Counted from the stretch's first letter, positions 1 to 11,680 are shown. The stretch: 64,000 bases of DNA from Ancylobacter moscoviensis (GCF_007559435.1 NZ_VMBP01000004.1:1-64000), one strand, 5' to 3'. The notes: generated from the sequence alone by a model not told the origin. A program made the numbers and translations.

Positions 1-76
1 AGAGAAGCTGCGCTTCGCCATCCGTGAAGGCGGTCGCACCGTCGGCGCCGGCGTCGTCGCCGCAATCATCGAGTGA
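1..76 (+). CDS. tuf: Elongation factor Tu, 3' end only
   Basis: The last 24 codons are readable (frame begins at base 2) and end in TGA at 74-76. The readable end EKLRFAIREGGRTVGAGVV is the conserved C-terminal beta-barrel (domain III) of EF-Tu, the GTPase that delivers aminoacyl-tRNA to the ribosome. The rest lies outside the window. In Hyphomicrobiales a tuf copy commonly sits directly before rpsJ at the head of the S10 cluster, as here. Confidence 0.93.
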   Translation, partial: EKLRFAIREGGRTVGAGVVAAIIE

Positions 77-94
77 TGATTTAAACAATCCCGA

Positions 95-123
95 GGGGCG
101 CGGGATCGCCTGCGCCCCTTTTT
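95..123 (+). terminator. Rho-independent terminator after tuf
   Basis: A 10-bp stem (95-104 with 109-118, one G-T pair) closes on an ATCG tetraloop and is followed directly by five T residues (119-123). This is a textbook intrinsic terminator 18 nt after the tuf stop codon. Only 54 nt then remain before rpsJ, so rpsJ transcription needs read-through or a promoter overlapping this region. Confidence 0.9.
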
Positions 124-177
124 CGTGGAGCTCGTTACAGAGCCCGACTGACGAGCCCTCTGGGAGCCTGAAGTCAA

Positions 178-486
178 ATGAACGGCCAGAACATTCGGAT
201 CCGCCTCAAGGCGTTCGATCACCGCATCCTGGACGCCTCGACGCGCGAAATCGTTTCGACGGCGAAGCGCACGGGCGCCCAGGTCCGCGGTCCCATTCCG
301 CTGCCCACGCGGATCGAGAAATTCACGGTCAATCGTTCGCCGCACGTGGACAAGAAGTCCCGTGAGCAGTTCGAGATGCGGACGCACAAGCGTCTGCTGG
401 ACATAGTCGACCCGACCCCCCAGACGGTGGACGCGCTGATGAAGCTCGACCTCGCCGCGGGTGTCGACGTCGAGATCAAGCTCTGA
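178..486 (+). CDS. rpsJ: 30S ribosomal protein S10
   Basis: 102 aa, the usual length. S10 sits in the 30S head and, as NusE, also joins NusB in the transcription antitermination complex. The N-terminal [11 protein letters not shown] and the exposed loop (about residues 40-60, with [19 protein letters not shown]) are family-typical. The ATG at 178 follows a GGGAG Shine-Dalgarno at 162-166. It is the first gene of the S10 operon, 22 nt before rplC. Confidence 0.97.
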   Translation: MNGQNIRIRLKAFDHRILDASTREIVSTAKRTGAQVRGPIPLPTRIEKFTVNRSPHVDKKSREQFEMRTHKRLLDIVDPTPQTVDALMKLDLAAGVDVEIKL

Positions 487-508
487 GAGAAGGCGAAGGG
501 ACACGGCC

Positions 509-1261
509 ATGCGGTCAGGCGTCATCGCCCAGAAGGTCGGCATGACCCGCATCTTTAACGATGCAGGTGAACATGTTCCGGTCACTGTGCTGAAAGTCGA
601 TAATTGCCAGGTGGTTGCTCACCGGACCGTCGAGAAGAACGGCTACACGGCCGTCCAGCTCGGCGTCGGTCAAGCGAAGCCGCAGAACACCACGCGCGCC
701 CTGCGCGGCCACTTCGCCGTCGCGAAGGTCGAGCCCAAGCGCAAGCTCGCGGAGTTCCGCGTCGAGGAGAACGGGCTGATCCCGGTCGGCGCCGAGCTGA
801 CCGTCGACCATTTCGTGGTCGGTCAGTTCGTCGACGTGACGGGCACCTCCATCGGTAAGGGTTTTGCCGGTGGTATGAAGCGCCACAACTTCGGCGGTCT
901 GCGCGCCACGCACGGTGTGTCGATCTCGCATCGTTCGATCGGTTCGACCGGCGGCCGTCAGGACCCGGGCAAGACCTTCAAGAACAAGAAGATGCCTGGC
1001 CACCTCGGTGCCGAGACGGTCACCACCCAGAACCTCAAGGTCGTGCTGACGGATGTCGAGCGCGGTCTGATCGCGGTCGAGGGTGCGGTGCCCGGCAACA
1101 AGGGCGGCTGGATCATCGTGGCCGACGCCGTGAAGAAGCTGCTGCCGGCCGAAGCGCCGAAGCCGGGCAAGTTCCGGCTGCCGGGCGCGGAAGCGGCCAG
1201 CGAGGCGCCGGTGGCTGATGTGGCGCCCGCGACCGAGGCTCCGGCCGAGGAGAACGTGTGA
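509..1261 (+). CDS. rplC: 50S ribosomal protein L3
   Basis: 250 aa starting at ATG 509 after a purine-rich AGAGAAGGCGAAGGG stretch. An upstream in-frame ATG at 461 lies inside rpsJ and is rejected. L3 is an early assembly protein whose loop reaches the peptidyl-transferase centre. The loop segment GGRQDPGK holds Gln151, equivalent to the Gln methylated by PrmB in E. coli. An Ala/Pro/Glu-rich tail (about residues 224-250) extends beyond the E. coli protein, as is common in alphaproteobacteria. The stop overlaps the rplD start by one base. Confidence 0.96.
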   Translation: MRSGVIAQKVGMTRIFNDAGEHVPVTVLKVDNCQVVAHRTVEKNGYTAVQLGVGQAKPQNTTRALRGHFAVAKVEPKRKLAEFRVEENGLIPVGAELTVDHFVVGQFVDVTGTSIGKGFAGGMKRHNFGGLRATHGVSISHRSIGSTGGRQDPGKTFKNKKMPGHLGAETVTTQNLKVVLTDVERGLIAVEGAVPGNKGGWIIVADAVKKLLPAEAPKPGKFRLPGAEAASEAPVADVAPATEAPAEENV

Positions 1262-1881
1262 TGGAACTCGCCGTCAAAACTCTTGAGGGGGCCGAAGCCG
1301 GTTCCGTCACCCTGTCGGACGAGATCTTCGGTCTCGAGCCGCGCCAGGACATCCTGCACCGCGCTGTGGTGTGGCAGCTCTCGCGCCGCCAGGCCGGCAC
1401 GCACGAGACCCTGACCCGCTCGGAAGTCAACCGCACCAAGCGGAAGATGTACAAGCAGAAGGGCACCGGCGGTGCTCGCCACGGTGCGGCTTCCGCTCCG
1501 CAGTTCCGCGGCGGCGCCAAGGCGTTCGGTCCGGTGGCCCGCAGCCACGCGATCGAGCTGCCGAAGAAGGTCCGGGCTCTCGCCCTGAAGCACGCCCTGT
1601 CTTCCAAGGCGAAGGACCAGCAGATCATCGTCCTCGACGATGCCACGCTGTCCGAGCCGAAGACCAAGCTGCTCAAGGAGCGTCTGGCGGGTCTTGGCCT
1701 GTCGAACGCCCTCGTGGTTTCGGGCGCCGAGGTGGATGCCAATTTCGGCCTCGCCTCGCGCAATGTCACCCACCTCGACGTGCTGCCCGTCCAGGGCATC
1801 AACGTCTACGACATCCTGCGTCGTCAGACTCTGGTGCTGACGAAGGCGGCTGTCGACGCTCTGGAGGCGCGCTTCAAATGA
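1261..1881 (+). CDS. rplD: 50S ribosomal protein L4
   Basis: 206 aa from ATG 1261. A GTG one codon upstream is possible but the TGATG junction with rplC favours ATG. The long basic loop (about residues 45-90, with [17 protein letters not shown]) lines the polypeptide exit tunnel. E. coli L4 is the autogenous repressor of the S10 operon, but I see no E. coli-like leader here, so that control is not implied. Confidence 0.96.
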   Translation: MELAVKTLEGAEAGSVTLSDEIFGLEPRQDILHRAVVWQLSRRQAGTHETLTRSEVNRTKRKMYKQKGTGGARHGAASAPQFRGGAKAFGPVARSHAIELPKKVRALALKHALSSKAKDQQIIVLDDATLSEPKTKLLKERLAGLGLSNALVVSGAEVDANFGLASRNVTHLDVLPVQGINVYDILRRQTLVLTKAAVDALEARFK

Positions 1882-2174
1882 GTCTCGATCCGCGCCACTA
1901 CGACGTGATCGTGTCCCCGGTCATCACCGAGAAGGCCACGAGCGCGTCCGAGCACAACAAGGTCGTCTTCAAGGTTGCTCTGTCGGCCACCAAGCCGCAG
2001 ATCAAGGAGGCGGTCGAGAAGCTTTTCGACGTGAAGGTCGAGAGCGTGAACACGCTGGTCCGCAAGGGGAAGACGAAGTTCTTCCGCGGCCGCAAGGGCG
2101 TGCAGAACGACGTGAAGAAGGCGGTCGTGACCCTCGCCGAGGGGCACTCCATCGACATCACGACGGGTCTGTGA
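1878..2174 (+). CDS. rplW: 50S ribosomal protein L23
   Basis: 98 aa from ATG 1878, which overlaps the rplD stop in an ATGA junction and implies translational coupling. L23 sits at the exit-tunnel mouth, where trigger factor and SRP dock. The N-terminal SPVITEKAT motif and the basic extended loop [14 protein letters not shown] are diagnostic. Confidence 0.96.
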   Translation: MSLDPRHYDVIVSPVITEKATSASEHNKVVFKVALSATKPQIKEAVEKLFDVKVESVNTLVRKGKTKFFRGRKGVQNDVKKAVVTLAEGHSIDITTGL

Positions 2175-2197
2175 GCCGGAATTAAGGGACCAGAGAC

Positions 2198-3031
2198 ATG
2201 GCGCTCAAAACCTTCAAGCCGGTAACGCCGAGCCTTCGCCAGCTCGTCATCGTCGACCGCTCGGGCCTGTACAAGGGCAAGCCGGTCAAGACGCTGACCG
2301 AGGGTAAGTCGGAGGCGGGCGGCCGCAACAACACTGGTCGCGTGACCGTGCGCTTCCGTGGCGGCGGTCACAAGCAGGCCTATCGCGTCGTCGACTTCAA
2401 GCGCACCAAGCGTGACGTGGCGGCGACGGTCGAGCGTATCGAGTACGACCCGAACCGCACGGCGTTCATCGCACTCATCAAGTATGAGGACGGCGAGCTC
2501 AGCTACATCCTCGCGCCGCAGCGTCTTGCGGTTGGCGACCAGGTGATCTCGTCGAAGAACGTCGACGTGAAGCCGGGCAACGCCGCCCCGCTGGGCAACC
2601 TGCCGGTCGGCACGATCGTGCACAATGTCGAGCTGAAGATCGGCAAGGGCGGCCAGATCGCCCGTTCCGCCGGCTCGTACGCGCAGATCGTCGGCCGCGA
2701 CCAGGGCTACGTGATCATCCGCCTCAACTCGGGTGAGCAGCGTCTGGTGCATGGCGAGTGCGTGGGCACGGTGGGCGCGGTGTCCAACCCCGACCACATG
2801 AACATCAATCTCGGCAAGGCCGGCCGCAAGCGCTGGCTCGGCCATCGCCCGCACAACCGCGGTGTCACGATGAACCCGGTCGACCACCCGCACGGCGGCG
2901 GCGAAGGCCGCACCTCGGGCGGCCGTCATCCGGTCTCCCCGTGGGGCTTCCCCACGAAGGGCAAGAAGACCCGGAAGAACAAGTCGACCACCAAGTTCAT
3001 CGTGTCCAGCCGGCACGCCCGCAAGAAGTGA
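2198..3031 (+). CDS. rplB: 50S ribosomal protein L2
   Basis: 277 aa, normal length. L2 is needed for subunit association and peptidyl-transferase activity. The most conserved segment, [14 protein letters not shown] (about residues 225-238), carries the essential histidine (near 230). A basic C-terminal tail follows. AAGGGACC precedes the ATG at 2198. Confidence 0.97.
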   Translation: MALKTFKPVTPSLRQLVIVDRSGLYKGKPVKTLTEGKSEAGGRNNTGRVTVRFRGGGHKQAYRVVDFKRTKRDVAATVERIEYDPNRTAFIALIKYEDGELSYILAPQRLAVGDQVISSKNVDVKPGNAAPLGNLPVGTIVHNVELKIGKGGQIARSAGSYAQIVGRDQGYVIIRLNSGEQRLVHGECVGTVGAVSNPDHMNINLGKAGRKRWLGHRPHNRGVTMNPVDHPHGGGEGRTSGGRHPVSPWGFPTKGKKTRKNKSTTKFIVSSRHARKK

Positions 3032-3048
3032 GCGAGGGAATCTGAACT

Positions 3049-3327
3049 ATGTCTCGATCGGTCTGGAAAGGTCCGTTCGTCGACGGCTACCTCCTCAAGA
3101 AGGCGGAAGCCGCGCGCACGTCGGGTCGTCACGACGTCGTCAAGATCTGGAGCCGCCGTTCCACGATCCTCCCGCAGTTCGTGGGGATCACGTTCGGCGT
3201 GTACAACGGCAACAAGCATGTGCCGGTCTCGGTGACCGAGGACATGGTGGGCCACAAGTTCGGCGAGTTCGCCCCGACCCGTACCTATTACGGGCACGCG
3301 GCGGACAAGAAAGCCAAGCGCAAGTAA
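3049..3327 (+). CDS. rpsS: 30S ribosomal protein S19
   Basis: 92 aa. S19 forms a complex with S13 in the 30S head near the A and P sites. The signature [15 protein letters not shown] and the C-terminal [21 protein letters not shown] are typical. A GAGGGA Shine-Dalgarno lies upstream, and rplV begins 10 nt after its stop. Confidence 0.97.
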   Translation: MSRSVWKGPFVDGYLLKKAEAARTSGRHDVVKIWSRRSTILPQFVGITFGVYNGNKHVPVSVTEDMVGHKFGEFAPTRTYYGHAADKKAKRK

Positions 3328-3337
3328 GGGCAGGGTC

Positions 3338-3718
3338 ATGGGTAAGGCAGCTCGTCCGCGCACGCTCGCGGATACGGAAGCCAAGGCGGTTGCGCGTAAC
3401 CTTCGCGTCAGCCCCCAGAAGCTCAACCTCGTCGCCGGTCTCATCCGGGGCAAGAAGGTCTCGGTCGCTCTGGCCGACCTGCAGTTCTCGCGCAAGCGGA
3501 TCGCCGGCGACGTGAAGAAGTGCCTGGAGTCGGCGATCGCCAATGCCGAGAACAACCATGAGCTGGACGTTGACGATCTCATCGTCGCCGAGGCCCATGT
3601 CGGCAAGGGCCTGGTCATGAAGCGCTTCGCGGCGCGCGCCCGTGGTCGCGCCAGCCGTATCGAGAAGCCGTTCTCGCATATCACGATCGTGGTGCGTGAA
3701 GTCGAGGAGAAGGCCTGA
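3338..3718 (+). CDS. rplV: 50S ribosomal protein L22
   Basis: 126 aa. L22 lines the exit tunnel. Its extended hairpin is the segment around [16 protein letters not shown] (about residues 90-105), where macrolide-resistance mutations map in other bacteria. The N-terminus carries extra residues ([17 protein letters not shown]) common in alphaproteobacteria. Its TGA shares a base with the rpsC ATG. Confidence 0.96.
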   Translation: MGKAARPRTLADTEAKAVARNLRVSPQKLNLVAGLIRGKKVSVALADLQFSRKRIAGDVKKCLESAIANAENNHELDVDDLIVAEAHVGKGLVMKRFAARARGRASRIEKPFSHITIVVREVEEKA

Positions 3719-4425
3719 TGGGTCAGAAGGTCAACCCGGTCGGGCTGCGGCTCGGCATCAACCGCACCTGGGATTCGCGCTGGTTCGCCGGCAAGGGCGA
3801 ATACGGTCAGCTGCTGCACGAGGACATCAAGATCCGCGAGATGCTGCTGAAGCTGCTGAAGCAGGCGGCCGTCAGCAAGATCGTGATCGAGCGTCCGCAC
3901 AAGAAGTGCCGCGTGACCATCTACTCGGCCCGTCCGGGTGTGGTGATCGGCAAGAAGGGCGCCGACATCGACAAGCTGCGCAAGAAGGTCTCCGAGATGA
4001 CCAGCTCGGAAGTCTTCATCAACATCGTCGAGATTCGGAAGCCGGAAATCGACGCGCGCCTCGTCGCCGAATCGATCGCCCAGCAGCTTGAGCGCCGTGT
4101 GGCGTTCCGTCGCGCCATGAAGCGCGCGGTGCAGTCGGCGATGCGTCTGGGCGCGGAAGGTATCCGTATCAACTGCTCCGGTCGCCTCGGCGGCGCGGAA
4201 ATCGCGCGTCTCGAATGGTATCGTGAAGGCCGCGTGCCGCTTCACACCTTGCGCGCGGACGTGGATTACGGTACGGCCACCGCCTTCACGACCTACGGCA
4301 CCTGCGGTGTCAAGGTCTGGATCTTCAAGGGCGAGATCCTGGAGCACGATCCGATGGCGCAGGACAAGCGCCAGTCGGAAGGTGAGCCGTCGGGTGGTCG
4401 CTCGTCTCGTCGCGACGCGGCGTGA
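3718..4425 (+). CDS. rpsC: 30S ribosomal protein S3
   Basis: 235 aa. S3 helps form the mRNA entry tunnel. The KH domain has its GXXG-type loop at [10 protein letters not shown] (about residues 76-85) and the C-terminal domain follows ([15 protein letters not shown]). The last 20 residues are a polar, serine/arginine-rich tail typical of the order. The start codon overlaps the rplV stop. Confidence 0.97.
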   Translation: MGQKVNPVGLRLGINRTWDSRWFAGKGEYGQLLHEDIKIREMLLKLLKQAAVSKIVIERPHKKCRVTIYSARPGVVIGKKGADIDKLRKKVSEMTSSEVFINIVEIRKPEIDARLVAESIAQQLERRVAFRRAMKRAVQSAMRLGAEGIRINCSGRLGGAEIARLEWYREGRVPLHTLRADVDYGTATAFTTYGTCGVKVWIFKGEILEHDPMAQDKRQSEGEPSGGRSSRRDAA

Positions 4426-4455
4426 GCAGAGTGAAGAAGGAATAAGAGGCGCGAT

Positions 4456-4869
4456 ATGCTGCAACCAAAGCGCACAAAGTTCCGCAAGCAGTTCAAGGGC
4501 CGCATCAGCGGTACCGCGAAGGGCGGGACTGACCTCAATTTCGGCCAGTTCGGGCTTAAGGCCCTTGAGCCGGAGCGCGTAACTGCGCGTCAGATCGAAG
4601 CCGCGCGTCGCGCGCTGACCCGTCACATGAAGCGTGCGGGCCGCGTGTGGATCCGGGTGTTCCCGGACGTGCCGGTGTCGTCGAAGCCGACCGAAGTCCG
4701 CATGGGTAAGGGCAAGGGCGCACCGGATTACTGGGCGGCCAAGGTCAAGCCCGGTCGCATCATGTTCGAGATCGACGGTGTGACCCAGGACATCGCCCGC
4801 GAGGCGCTGCGGCTGGCGGCGGCCAAGCTGCCGATCAAGACGCGTTTCGTCGAACGCATCGCCGAGTGA
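4456..4869 (+). CDS. rplP: 50S ribosomal protein L16
   Basis: 137 aa. L16 organises the A-site region of the 50S subunit. The N-terminal [15 protein letters not shown] and central [18 protein letters not shown] are diagnostic. An AAGAAGGAATAAGAGG purine stretch precedes ATG 4456. Confidence 0.97.
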   Translation: MLQPKRTKFRKQFKGRISGTAKGGTDLNFGQFGLKALEPERVTARQIEAARRALTRHMKRAGRVWIRVFPDVPVSSKPTEVRMGKGKGAPDYWAAKVKPGRIMFEIDGVTQDIAREALRLAAAKLPIKTRFVERIAE

Positions 4870-4880
4870 CGGAGGAAATG

Positions 4881-5090
4881 ATGACGAAGATCTCCGACGT
4901 TCGGACGAAGACGGCCGACGAGCTCCAGGATGAGCTGCTGAACCTCAAGAAGGAGCAGTTCAACCTGCGCTTCCAGAAGGCGACGGGTCAGCTCGAGAAC
5001 ACGGCGCGGGTGCGTCAGATCCGCCGCGATATCGCGCGGGTCAAGACCGTCCAGGCGCAGAAGGCCGCTCCCGCGGCCAAGGCTAAGTGA
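4881..5090 (+). CDS. rpmC: 50S ribosomal protein L29
   Basis: 69 aa from ATG 4881, chosen over GTG 4866 and ATG 4878 because GGAGGA at 4871-4876 gives workable spacing only to 4881. It is a two-helix coiled protein at the exit-tunnel rim. The core [35 protein letters not shown] is family-typical in its Leu/Arg spacing, and an Ala/Lys tail follows. Confidence 0.94.
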   Translation: MTKISDVRTKTADELQDELLNLKKEQFNLRFQKATGQLENTARVRQIRRDIARVKTVQAQKAAPAAKAK

Positions 5091-5100
5091 GGAGAGGGCG

Positions 5101-5349
5101 ATGCCGAAGCGTTTGCTGCAGGGCGTCGTGGTGAGCGACAAGCAGGACAAGACCGTCGTGGTCCGGGTCGAGCGCCGTTTCACCCATCCGCTGCTGAAGA
5201 AGACCGTCCGTCGTTCCAAGAAGTACCATGCCCACGATGAGGGCAACGTCTGGAAGGAAGGCGACACCGTCTGGATCGAGGAGCACCGCCCCTTGTCCAA
5301 GCTCAAGAACTGGATCGTGGTCCAGGGCGAGAAGCGGGCTGAAGTCTGA
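5101..5349 (+). CDS. rpsQ: 30S ribosomal protein S17
   Basis: 82 aa. S17 is a primary binder of 16S rRNA helix 11 with an OB fold. The motif [19 protein letters not shown] opens the protein, and the loop [13 protein letters not shown] follows. A GGAGAGG Shine-Dalgarno sits just before the ATG. The 76-nt gap to rplN is the largest inside the S10-spc part, and I saw no clear promoter in it. Confidence 0.96.
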   Translation: MPKRLLQGVVVSDKQDKTVVVRVERRFTHPLLKKTVRRSKKYHAHDEGNVWKEGDTVWIEEHRPLSKLKNWIVVQGEKRAEV

Positions 5350-5425
5350 ACGCCCGGATAACGGGATTGAGGGGCGTGCGCCGGCTTAACGGCTGCACGC
5401 AGTTTTTGCGAGAAATAGGTGCGTC

Positions 5426-5794
5426 ATGATCCAGATGCAGACCAATCTCGACGTGGCGGACAACTCCGGTGCGCGTCGCGTTATGTGCATCAAGGTGCTC
5501 GGCGGTTCGAAGCGCAAATATGCCCATGTCGGCGACATCATCGTGGTGTCGGTGAAGGAAGCCATTCCGCGCGGTCGCGTGAAGAAGGGCGACGTGATGA
5601 AGGCGGTCGTGGTTCGCACGGCCAAGGACATCCGTCGCGTCGACGGCTCGGTGATCCGCTTCGACCGCAATGCGGCCGTGCTGATCAACAACAACAAGGA
5701 GCCGGTCGGCACCCGTATCTTCGGGCCGGTTCCGCGCGAGCTTCGCGCCAAGAACCACATGAAGATCATTTCGCTGGCGCCGGAGGTGCTTTGA
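5426..5794 (+). CDS. rplN: 50S ribosomal protein L14
   Basis: 122 aa, invariant family length. L14 contributes to an intersubunit bridge and is the docking site of the silencing factor RsfS. The start [18 protein letters not shown] is almost invariant across bacteria. The TGA overlaps the rplX ATG by one base. Confidence 0.98.
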   Translation: MIQMQTNLDVADNSGARRVMCIKVLGGSKRKYAHVGDIIVVSVKEAIPRGRVKKGDVMKAVVVRTAKDIRRVDGSVIRFDRNAAVLINNNKEPVGTRIFGPVPRELRAKNHMKIISLAPEVL

Positions 5795-6111
5795 TGGCCG
5801 CGAAGATTAAGAAGGGCGACAAGGTCGTCGTTCTCGCCGGCCGCGACAAGGGCCGCACCGGCGAGGTGTTCGAGGTGCTTCCGAAGGACGGCACCGCGCG
5901 CGTGCGCGGTATCAACCTCGTGAAGCGCCACCAGCGGCAGAGCGCGAACCAGGAAGGCGGGATCATCTCCAAGGAGGCCCCGATCGACCTGTCGAACATC
6001 GCGATCGCCGATCCGAAGGACGGCAAGCCGACCCGCGTCGGTTTCCTTGTGCAGGCGGACGGCACGAAGGTGCGCGTCGCCAAGCGCTCGGGGGAGAAGA
6101 TCGATGGCTGA
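5794..6111 (+). CDS. rplX: 50S ribosomal protein L24
   Basis: 105 aa starting at ATG 5794, where the KOW motif begins ([22 protein letters not shown]). L24 is an assembly-initiator protein. The reading frame extends upstream into rplN, but the overlap start and the family alignment fix this start. It overlaps rplE by 8 nt. Confidence 0.96.
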   Translation: MAAKIKKGDKVVVLAGRDKGRTGEVFEVLPKDGTARVRGINLVKRHQRQSANQEGGIISKEAPIDLSNIAIADPKDGKPTRVGFLVQADGTKVRVAKRSGEKIDG

Positions 6112-6661
6112 GACCAGCTACAGCCCGCGGCTGAAGGCCTTCTATGACGACGTTGTCCGTCAGAAGATGGTCGAGCAGTTCGGCTACAAGAACGTCATGG
6201 AAGTCCCGACGATCGACAAGATTGTCATCAACATGGGCGTTGGCGAAGCGACGGCGGATACCAAGAAGGTGCAGAACGCTGCGGCGGACCTCGCGCTGAT
6301 CGCCGGCCAGAAGCCGGTCGTCACCCGCGCCCGCAAGGCGATCTCCAACTTCAGGCTGCGTGAAAACCAGCCGGTTGGTGCCAAGGTCACGCTGCGCAAG
6401 GCGCGGATGTTCGAGTTCGTCGACCGTCTCGTGAACATCGCCCTGCCGCGCGTGCGTGACTTCCGCGGCCTGAACCCCAAGAGCTTCGATGGCCGTGGCA
6501 ACTACGCCCTCGGCATCAAGGAGCACATCGTGTTCCCCGAGATCAACTACGACAAGGTTGATCAGATGTGGGGCATGGACATCATCGTCTGCACGACGGC
6601 GAAGACGGACGACGAGGCGCGCGCGCTTCTGAAGGCCTTCAACTTCCCGTTCCGTCAGTAA
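6104..6661 (+). CDS. rplE: 50S ribosomal protein L5
   Basis: 185 aa from ATG 6104. L5 binds 5S rRNA and contacts S13 in bridge B1b. Motifs [11 protein letters not shown] and the C-terminal [16 protein letters not shown] are diagnostic. The 59-nt gap that follows contains a 6-bp stem with a GGGA loop (6679-6694) without a T tract, most likely a processing or structural hairpin. Confidence 0.97.
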   Translation: MAETSYSPRLKAFYDDVVRQKMVEQFGYKNVMEVPTIDKIVINMGVGEATADTKKVQNAAADLALIAGQKPVVTRARKAISNFRLRENQPVGAKVTLRKARMFEFVDRLVNIALPRVRDFRGLNPKSFDGRGNYALGIKEHIVFPEINYDKVDQMWGMDIIVCTTAKTDDEARALLKAFNFPFRQ

Positions 6662-6720
6662 GCATCCCCTTCCGGCCGTGGGGCGGGAGCCCCAAACGCG
6701 GAGACTAGGAGCAAGATCAT

Positions 6721-7026
6721 ATGGCGAAGAAGAGCGCGGTCGAGAAGAACGAACACCGCCGGAAGCTCGCGAAGAACTATTCCGGCAAGCGTTCGCGTCT
6801 CAAGGCCCTTATCAGTGACAAGGAACTGCCGATCGAGGAGCGCTTCGCAGCGGTCCTCAAGCTCGCGCAGCTCCCGCGCAATTCGGCGAAGGTGCGCATC
6901 CGCAACCGGTGCGAAGTCACCGGCCGCCCGCGTGCGTTCTATCGCAAGCTGAAGATGAGCCGCATCGCGCTCCGCGAACTTGGTTCGCAGGGCCAGATCC
7001 CCGGCCTCGTCAAGTCGAGCTGGTGA
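6721..7026 (+). CDS. rpsN: 30S ribosomal protein S14, zinc-free form
   Basis: 101 aa. This is the longer C-minus paralogue: the CxxC zinc knuckle of short S14 is absent and only one cysteine (in [11 protein letters not shown]) remains. S14 assembles late in the 30S head. ATG 6721 follows TAGGAGCAAG. Confidence 0.97.
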   Translation: MAKKSAVEKNEHRRKLAKNYSGKRSRLKALISDKELPIEERFAAVLKLAQLPRNSAKVRIRNRCEVTGRPRAFYRKLKMSRIALRELGSQGQIPGLVKSSW

Positions 7027-7039
7027 GGAGGGGCGATCC

Positions 7040-7438
7040 ATGTCCACGACTGATCCGATCGGCGATCTGATTACCCGCATCCGCAACGCGCAGATGCGTC
7101 GTAAGGAAAAGATCACCACGCCGGGCTCGCGCCTGCGCGCCAGCGTTCTCGAAGTTCTGGCCTCCGAAGGCTTCATCCGCGGCTATACCGCGGGCGAGCC
7201 GGTCAACGGCCGTACCGAGTTCGAGATCGAGCTGAAGTACTATGACGGCGAGCCGGTGATCCGCGAGATCGCCCGCGTCTCGAAGCCTGGCCGGCGCGTC
7301 TACTCGTCGGTCAAGACCCTTCCCCGCGTCGCCAATGGTCTTGGCGTCGCTGTCGTCTCCACGCCGCAGGGCGTGATGGCGGACCACGAAGCCCGCGACA
7401 AGAACGTGGGCGGCGAGGTCCTCTTCACGGTCTTCTGA
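7040..7438 (+). CDS. rpsH: 30S ribosomal protein S8
   Basis: 132 aa from ATG 7040 (GAGGAGGGG Shine-Dalgarno). The upstream in-frame extension overlaps rpsN and is rejected. S8 binds the 16S central domain. In E. coli it represses spc-operon translation by binding an rRNA-mimicking site at the L5 start; I cannot confirm such a site here. The C-terminal [21 protein letters not shown] is the conserved RNA-binding end. Confidence 0.97.
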   Translation: MSTTDPIGDLITRIRNAQMRRKEKITTPGSRLRASVLEVLASEGFIRGYTAGEPVNGRTEFEIELKYYDGEPVIREIARVSKPGRRVYSSVKTLPRVANGLGVAVVSTPQGVMADHEARDKNVGGEVLFTVF

Positions 7439-7458
7439 TCGGGGAGGAGAGAGAGCAC

Positions 7459-7992
7459 ATGTCCAAGATCGGTAAAGCTCCCATTACTGTTCCGGCCGGC
7501 GTCACCGCCACGGTGGATGGCCAGACGGTGAAGGTTAAGGGCCCCAAGGGCGCCCTCGAAGTGAAGGTCGTCGACGAGATCGGCGTGAAGCTGGAGGGCG
7601 GCGCCCTCCTGTTCTCGCTGAACGGCGAGACCAACCGCCACAAGGCGATGTGGGGCCTTTCCCGCACGCTGGTGTCGAACCTCGTCGAAGGCGTGACCAA
7701 GGGCTTCGAGAAGAAGCTCGAAATCAACGGTGTCGGCTATCGCGCCGCGGTGCAGGGCAAGAACCTGAGCCTGGCGCTCGGCTTCAGCCACGACGTGAAC
7801 TATCCGATCCCGGAAGGGATCCAGATCACGACGCCGAAGCCGACCGAGATCGTCGTGACCGGCATCGACCGCCAGAAGGTCGGTCAGGTCGCCGCCGAGA
7901 TCCGCGAGTTCCGCGGTCCCGAGCCCTATAAGGGCAAGGGCGTGAAGTACGCGGGTGAGTTCATCTTCCGCAAGGAAGGCAAGAAGAAGTAA
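7459..7992 (+). CDS. rplF: 50S ribosomal protein L6
   Basis: 177 aa, with two tandem L6 folds (about 1-80 and 82-177). It binds near the sarcin-ricin loop, where EF-G and EF-Tu act. The C-terminal [15 protein letters not shown] is the classical L6 signature. The Shine-Dalgarno is GGGGAGGAGAG. Confidence 0.97.
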   Translation: MSKIGKAPITVPAGVTATVDGQTVKVKGPKGALEVKVVDEIGVKLEGGALLFSLNGETNRHKAMWGLSRTLVSNLVEGVTKGFEKKLEINGVGYRAAVQGKNLSLALGFSHDVNYPIPEGIQITTPKPTEIVVTGIDRQKVGQVAAEIREFRGPEPYKGKGVKYAGEFIFRKEGKKK

Positions 7993-8004
7993 CGGACCCG
8001 AACC

Positions 8005-8367
8005 ATGGCTCAGTACCAGGACGCTACCGAGCGCCGCAAGGCGCGTGTCCGTCGTGCTCTCCGCGCGACGGCGAACGGGCGGCCGCGCCTTTCGGTGCAT
8101 CGCTCGTCGAAGCACATCTATGCGCAGATCATCGACGACGCGCGCGGCGTGACGCTTGCGGCCGCCTCGACGCTCGAGAAGGACCTGCGGGGAAGCCTGA
8201 AGACCGGCGCGGATATCGCGGCGGCCCAGGCGATCGGCAAGCTCGTGGCGGAACGTGCCGTCGCAGCCGGTGTGAAGGATGTGGTCTTCGACCGCGGCGC
8301 CTTCATCTATCACGGCCGCGTCAAGGCGCTCGCCGATGCCGCCCGCGAGGGCGGCCTCAACTTCTGA
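8005..8367 (+). CDS. rplR: 50S ribosomal protein L18
   Basis: 120 aa. L18 carries 5S rRNA to the large subunit together with L5 and L25. The N-terminal basic region ([21 protein letters not shown]) and C-terminal [28 protein letters not shown] positions match the family. Confidence 0.97.
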   Translation: MAQYQDATERRKARVRRALRATANGRPRLSVHRSSKHIYAQIIDDARGVTLAAASTLEKDLRGSLKTGADIAAAQAIGKLVAERAVAAGVKDVVFDRGAFIYHGRVKALADAAREGGLNF

Positions 8368-8409
8368 GATCACGAGCGGGATCCCCCGCAGAACGACGAG
8401 GATAAGATC

Positions 8410-8961
8410 ATGGCTCGTGAACGTGAGCGTGAACGCGAGGATCGCGACAACACGTTCGTGGACAAGCTGGTCCACATCAACCGTGTCGCGAAGGTTGTGA
8501 AGGGCGGCCGTCGCTTCGGCTTCGCCGCGCTGGTCGTCGTGGGCGACCAGAAGGGCCGCGTCGGCTTCGGCCACGGCAAGGCCCGTGAGGTGCCGGAAGC
8601 GATCCGCAAGGCGACGGAAGCCGCCAAGCGCGCGCTGATCCGCGTGCCGCTGCGCGAAGGTCGAACGCTGCACCATGACGTGCACGGCCATCACGGCGCC
8701 GGCAAGGTCATCCTGCGCGCTGCTCCGGCCGGTACCGGCATCATCGCCGGCGGCCCGATGCGCGCGGTCTTCGAGACGCTCGGCATGCAGGACGTGGTGG
8801 CGAAGTCTTTCGGCTCGTCCAATCCGTACAACATGGTCCGCGCGACCTTCGAGGCCCTGAAGAACCAGGATAGCCCGCGTCTGGTTGCGGCTCGCCGCAG
8901 CCTGAAGGTGTCGCAGCTTCAGTCGCGCCGCCGCGTCGACGACGCGGAAGCGACCGACTGA
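8410..8961 (+). CDS. rpsE: 30S ribosomal protein S5
   Basis: 183 aa. S5 combines a dsRBD-like N-terminal domain (about residues 20-85) with a C-terminal S5 fold and acts in decoding fidelity. The N-terminus begins with an Arg/Glu repeat (RERERERED), a feature of alphaproteobacterial S5. [19 protein letters not shown] is the signature. Confidence 0.97.
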   Translation: MAREREREREDRDNTFVDKLVHINRVAKVVKGGRRFGFAALVVVGDQKGRVGFGHGKAREVPEAIRKATEAAKRALIRVPLREGRTLHHDVHGHHGAGKVILRAAPAGTGIIAGGPMRAVFETLGMQDVVAKSFGSSNPYNMVRATFEALKNQDSPRLVAARRSLKVSQLQSRRRVDDAEATD

Positions 8962-8987
8962 CGCCTGAGAGGTCAAGGAAACTTATC

Positions 8988-9179
8988 ATGGCGAAGAGCA
9001 CCAAGACGGTCACGGTGGAGCAGGTCGGCAGCCCGATCCGCCGCCCTGACGATCAGCGGGCCACCCTCATCGGTCTCGGCCTCAACAAGCTCGGGCGTCG
9101 TTCGACGCTCGAAGACACCCCGGCCGTGCGTGGCATGATCCAGAAGGTTCGCCACCTCGTCCGCGTCGTCGAAGCGTGA
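8988..9179 (+). CDS. rpmD: 50S ribosomal protein L30
   Basis: 63 aa, with a ferredoxin-like small fold. [21 protein letters not shown] is recognisable L30 with the alphaproteobacterial RRPDDQ variant of the usual R-x-x-x-Q region. AGGTCAAGGAAAC precedes the ATG. Confidence 0.95.
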   Translation: MAKSTKTVTVEQVGSPIRRPDDQRATLIGLGLNKLGRRSTLEDTPAVRGMIQKVRHLVRVVEA

Positions 9180-9199
9180 CGGCGGGAAGGAGACAGGCG

Positions 9200-9691
9200 A
9201 TGAGCAGCCTCAACGAGATCAAGGACAACGCCGGCGCCCGCAAGAAGCGCATGCGCGTCGGCCGTGGCATCGGTTCCGGCAAGGGCAAGACCGCCGGCCG
9301 TGGCGTGAAGGGTCAGACCTCGCGCACCGGCGTCGCGATCAAGGGCTTCGAAGGCGGCCAGATGCCGATCCATCGGCGCCTGCCCAAGCGCGGCTTCCAC
9401 AACATCTTCGCGCTGGACTGGAACGAGGTCACCCTCGGTCGCATCCAGACGGCGGTCGATGCCGGCAAGCTGGACGCCAAGGCGACCATCACCCAGGCGA
9501 CGCTCGTCGAGGCGGGCGTGCTGCGCCGCGCCAAGGCTGGTGTGCGCGTGCTCGGCTCCGGTGAGCTGAAGGCGAAGGTGACGCTTGAAGTCGCGCATGC
9601 GACCAAGTCCGCCCTCGCGGCGGTCGAGAAGGCCGGCGGCAAGGTGACGCTGCTCGCGTCCAAGGCCGAGACTGGCGAAACGGCGGCCTGA
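9200..9691 (+). CDS. rplO: 50S ribosomal protein L15
   Basis: 163 aa from ATG 9200 (GGGAAGGAG Shine-Dalgarno). An in-frame start at 9176 overlapping rpmD is rejected. The Gly-rich basic N-terminus ([19 protein letters not shown]) threads into 23S rRNA. secY follows after 58 nt. Confidence 0.96.
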   Translation: MSSLNEIKDNAGARKKRMRVGRGIGSGKGKTAGRGVKGQTSRTGVAIKGFEGGQMPIHRRLPKRGFHNIFALDWNEVTLGRIQTAVDAGKLDAKATITQATLVEAGVLRRAKAGVRVLGSGELKAKVTLEVAHATKSALAAVEKAGGKVTLLASKAETGETAA

Positions 9692-9749
9692 CGCTTAAGT
9701 CAGGCCTATCCGTACACTTGCAGAGCACAGACGAGGGAGCGAAGCCACC

Positions 9750-11077
<1,328 letters not shown>

Positions 11078-11081
<4 letters not shown>

Positions 11082-11662
11082 GGCTCATTCTGCTCGGGCC
11101 GCCGGGGGCGGGTAAGGGCACGCAGGCTCAGCGTCTGGTCACGCGCCACGGGATCGTCCAGCTCTCGACCGGCGACATGCTGCGGGAGGCGGTCCGCAAC
11201 GGGACGCCTATCGGGCTCAAGGCCAAGGCCGTGATGGACGCGGGGCAGCTCGTTTCGGATGAGATCGTGGTCGGGATCATCTCCGACCGCATTGACGAGC
11301 CGGATTGCGCCCGCGGGTTTATCCTCGACGGTTTCCCGCGCACGGTGGCTCAAGCGGAGGCTCTTGACCGCATCCTCGCGGAGAAGGGCCTCAAGCTTGA
11401 CGCGGTGATCGAGCTCAAGGTTGATCAGGACAAGCTGGTCCATCGTATCATCCAGCGCGCCAAGGAGACGGCGGCGCGCGGCGAGCCGGTGCGCAAGGAC
11501 GACGATCCGGAGGTCTTCAAGACCCGGCTCGAAGCCTTCAACCGGGATACCGCCGTGGTCGCGCCTTACTATGCGAAGCGGGGCCTTCTGGTGGCTATCG
11601 ACGGCATGCAACCGATCGACGAGGTCACCAAGGCGATCTCGGACGTGCTCGAGACGGTCTGA
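11078..11662 (+). CDS. adk: Adenylate kinase, short-LID type
   Basis: 194 aa. It catalyses ATP + AMP = 2 ADP. The P-loop GPPGAGKGT is at residues 7-15, with AMP-site motifs TGDMLR and DGFPRT. The LID is short (around [19 protein letters not shown]), so there is no zinc-binding LID domain and the enzyme is about 20 aa shorter than E. coli Adk. This short form is usual in alphaproteobacteria. Overlap with secY indicates coupling. Confidence 0.97.
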
Positions 11663-11680
11663 GGTATACGTCCGCGCGGC

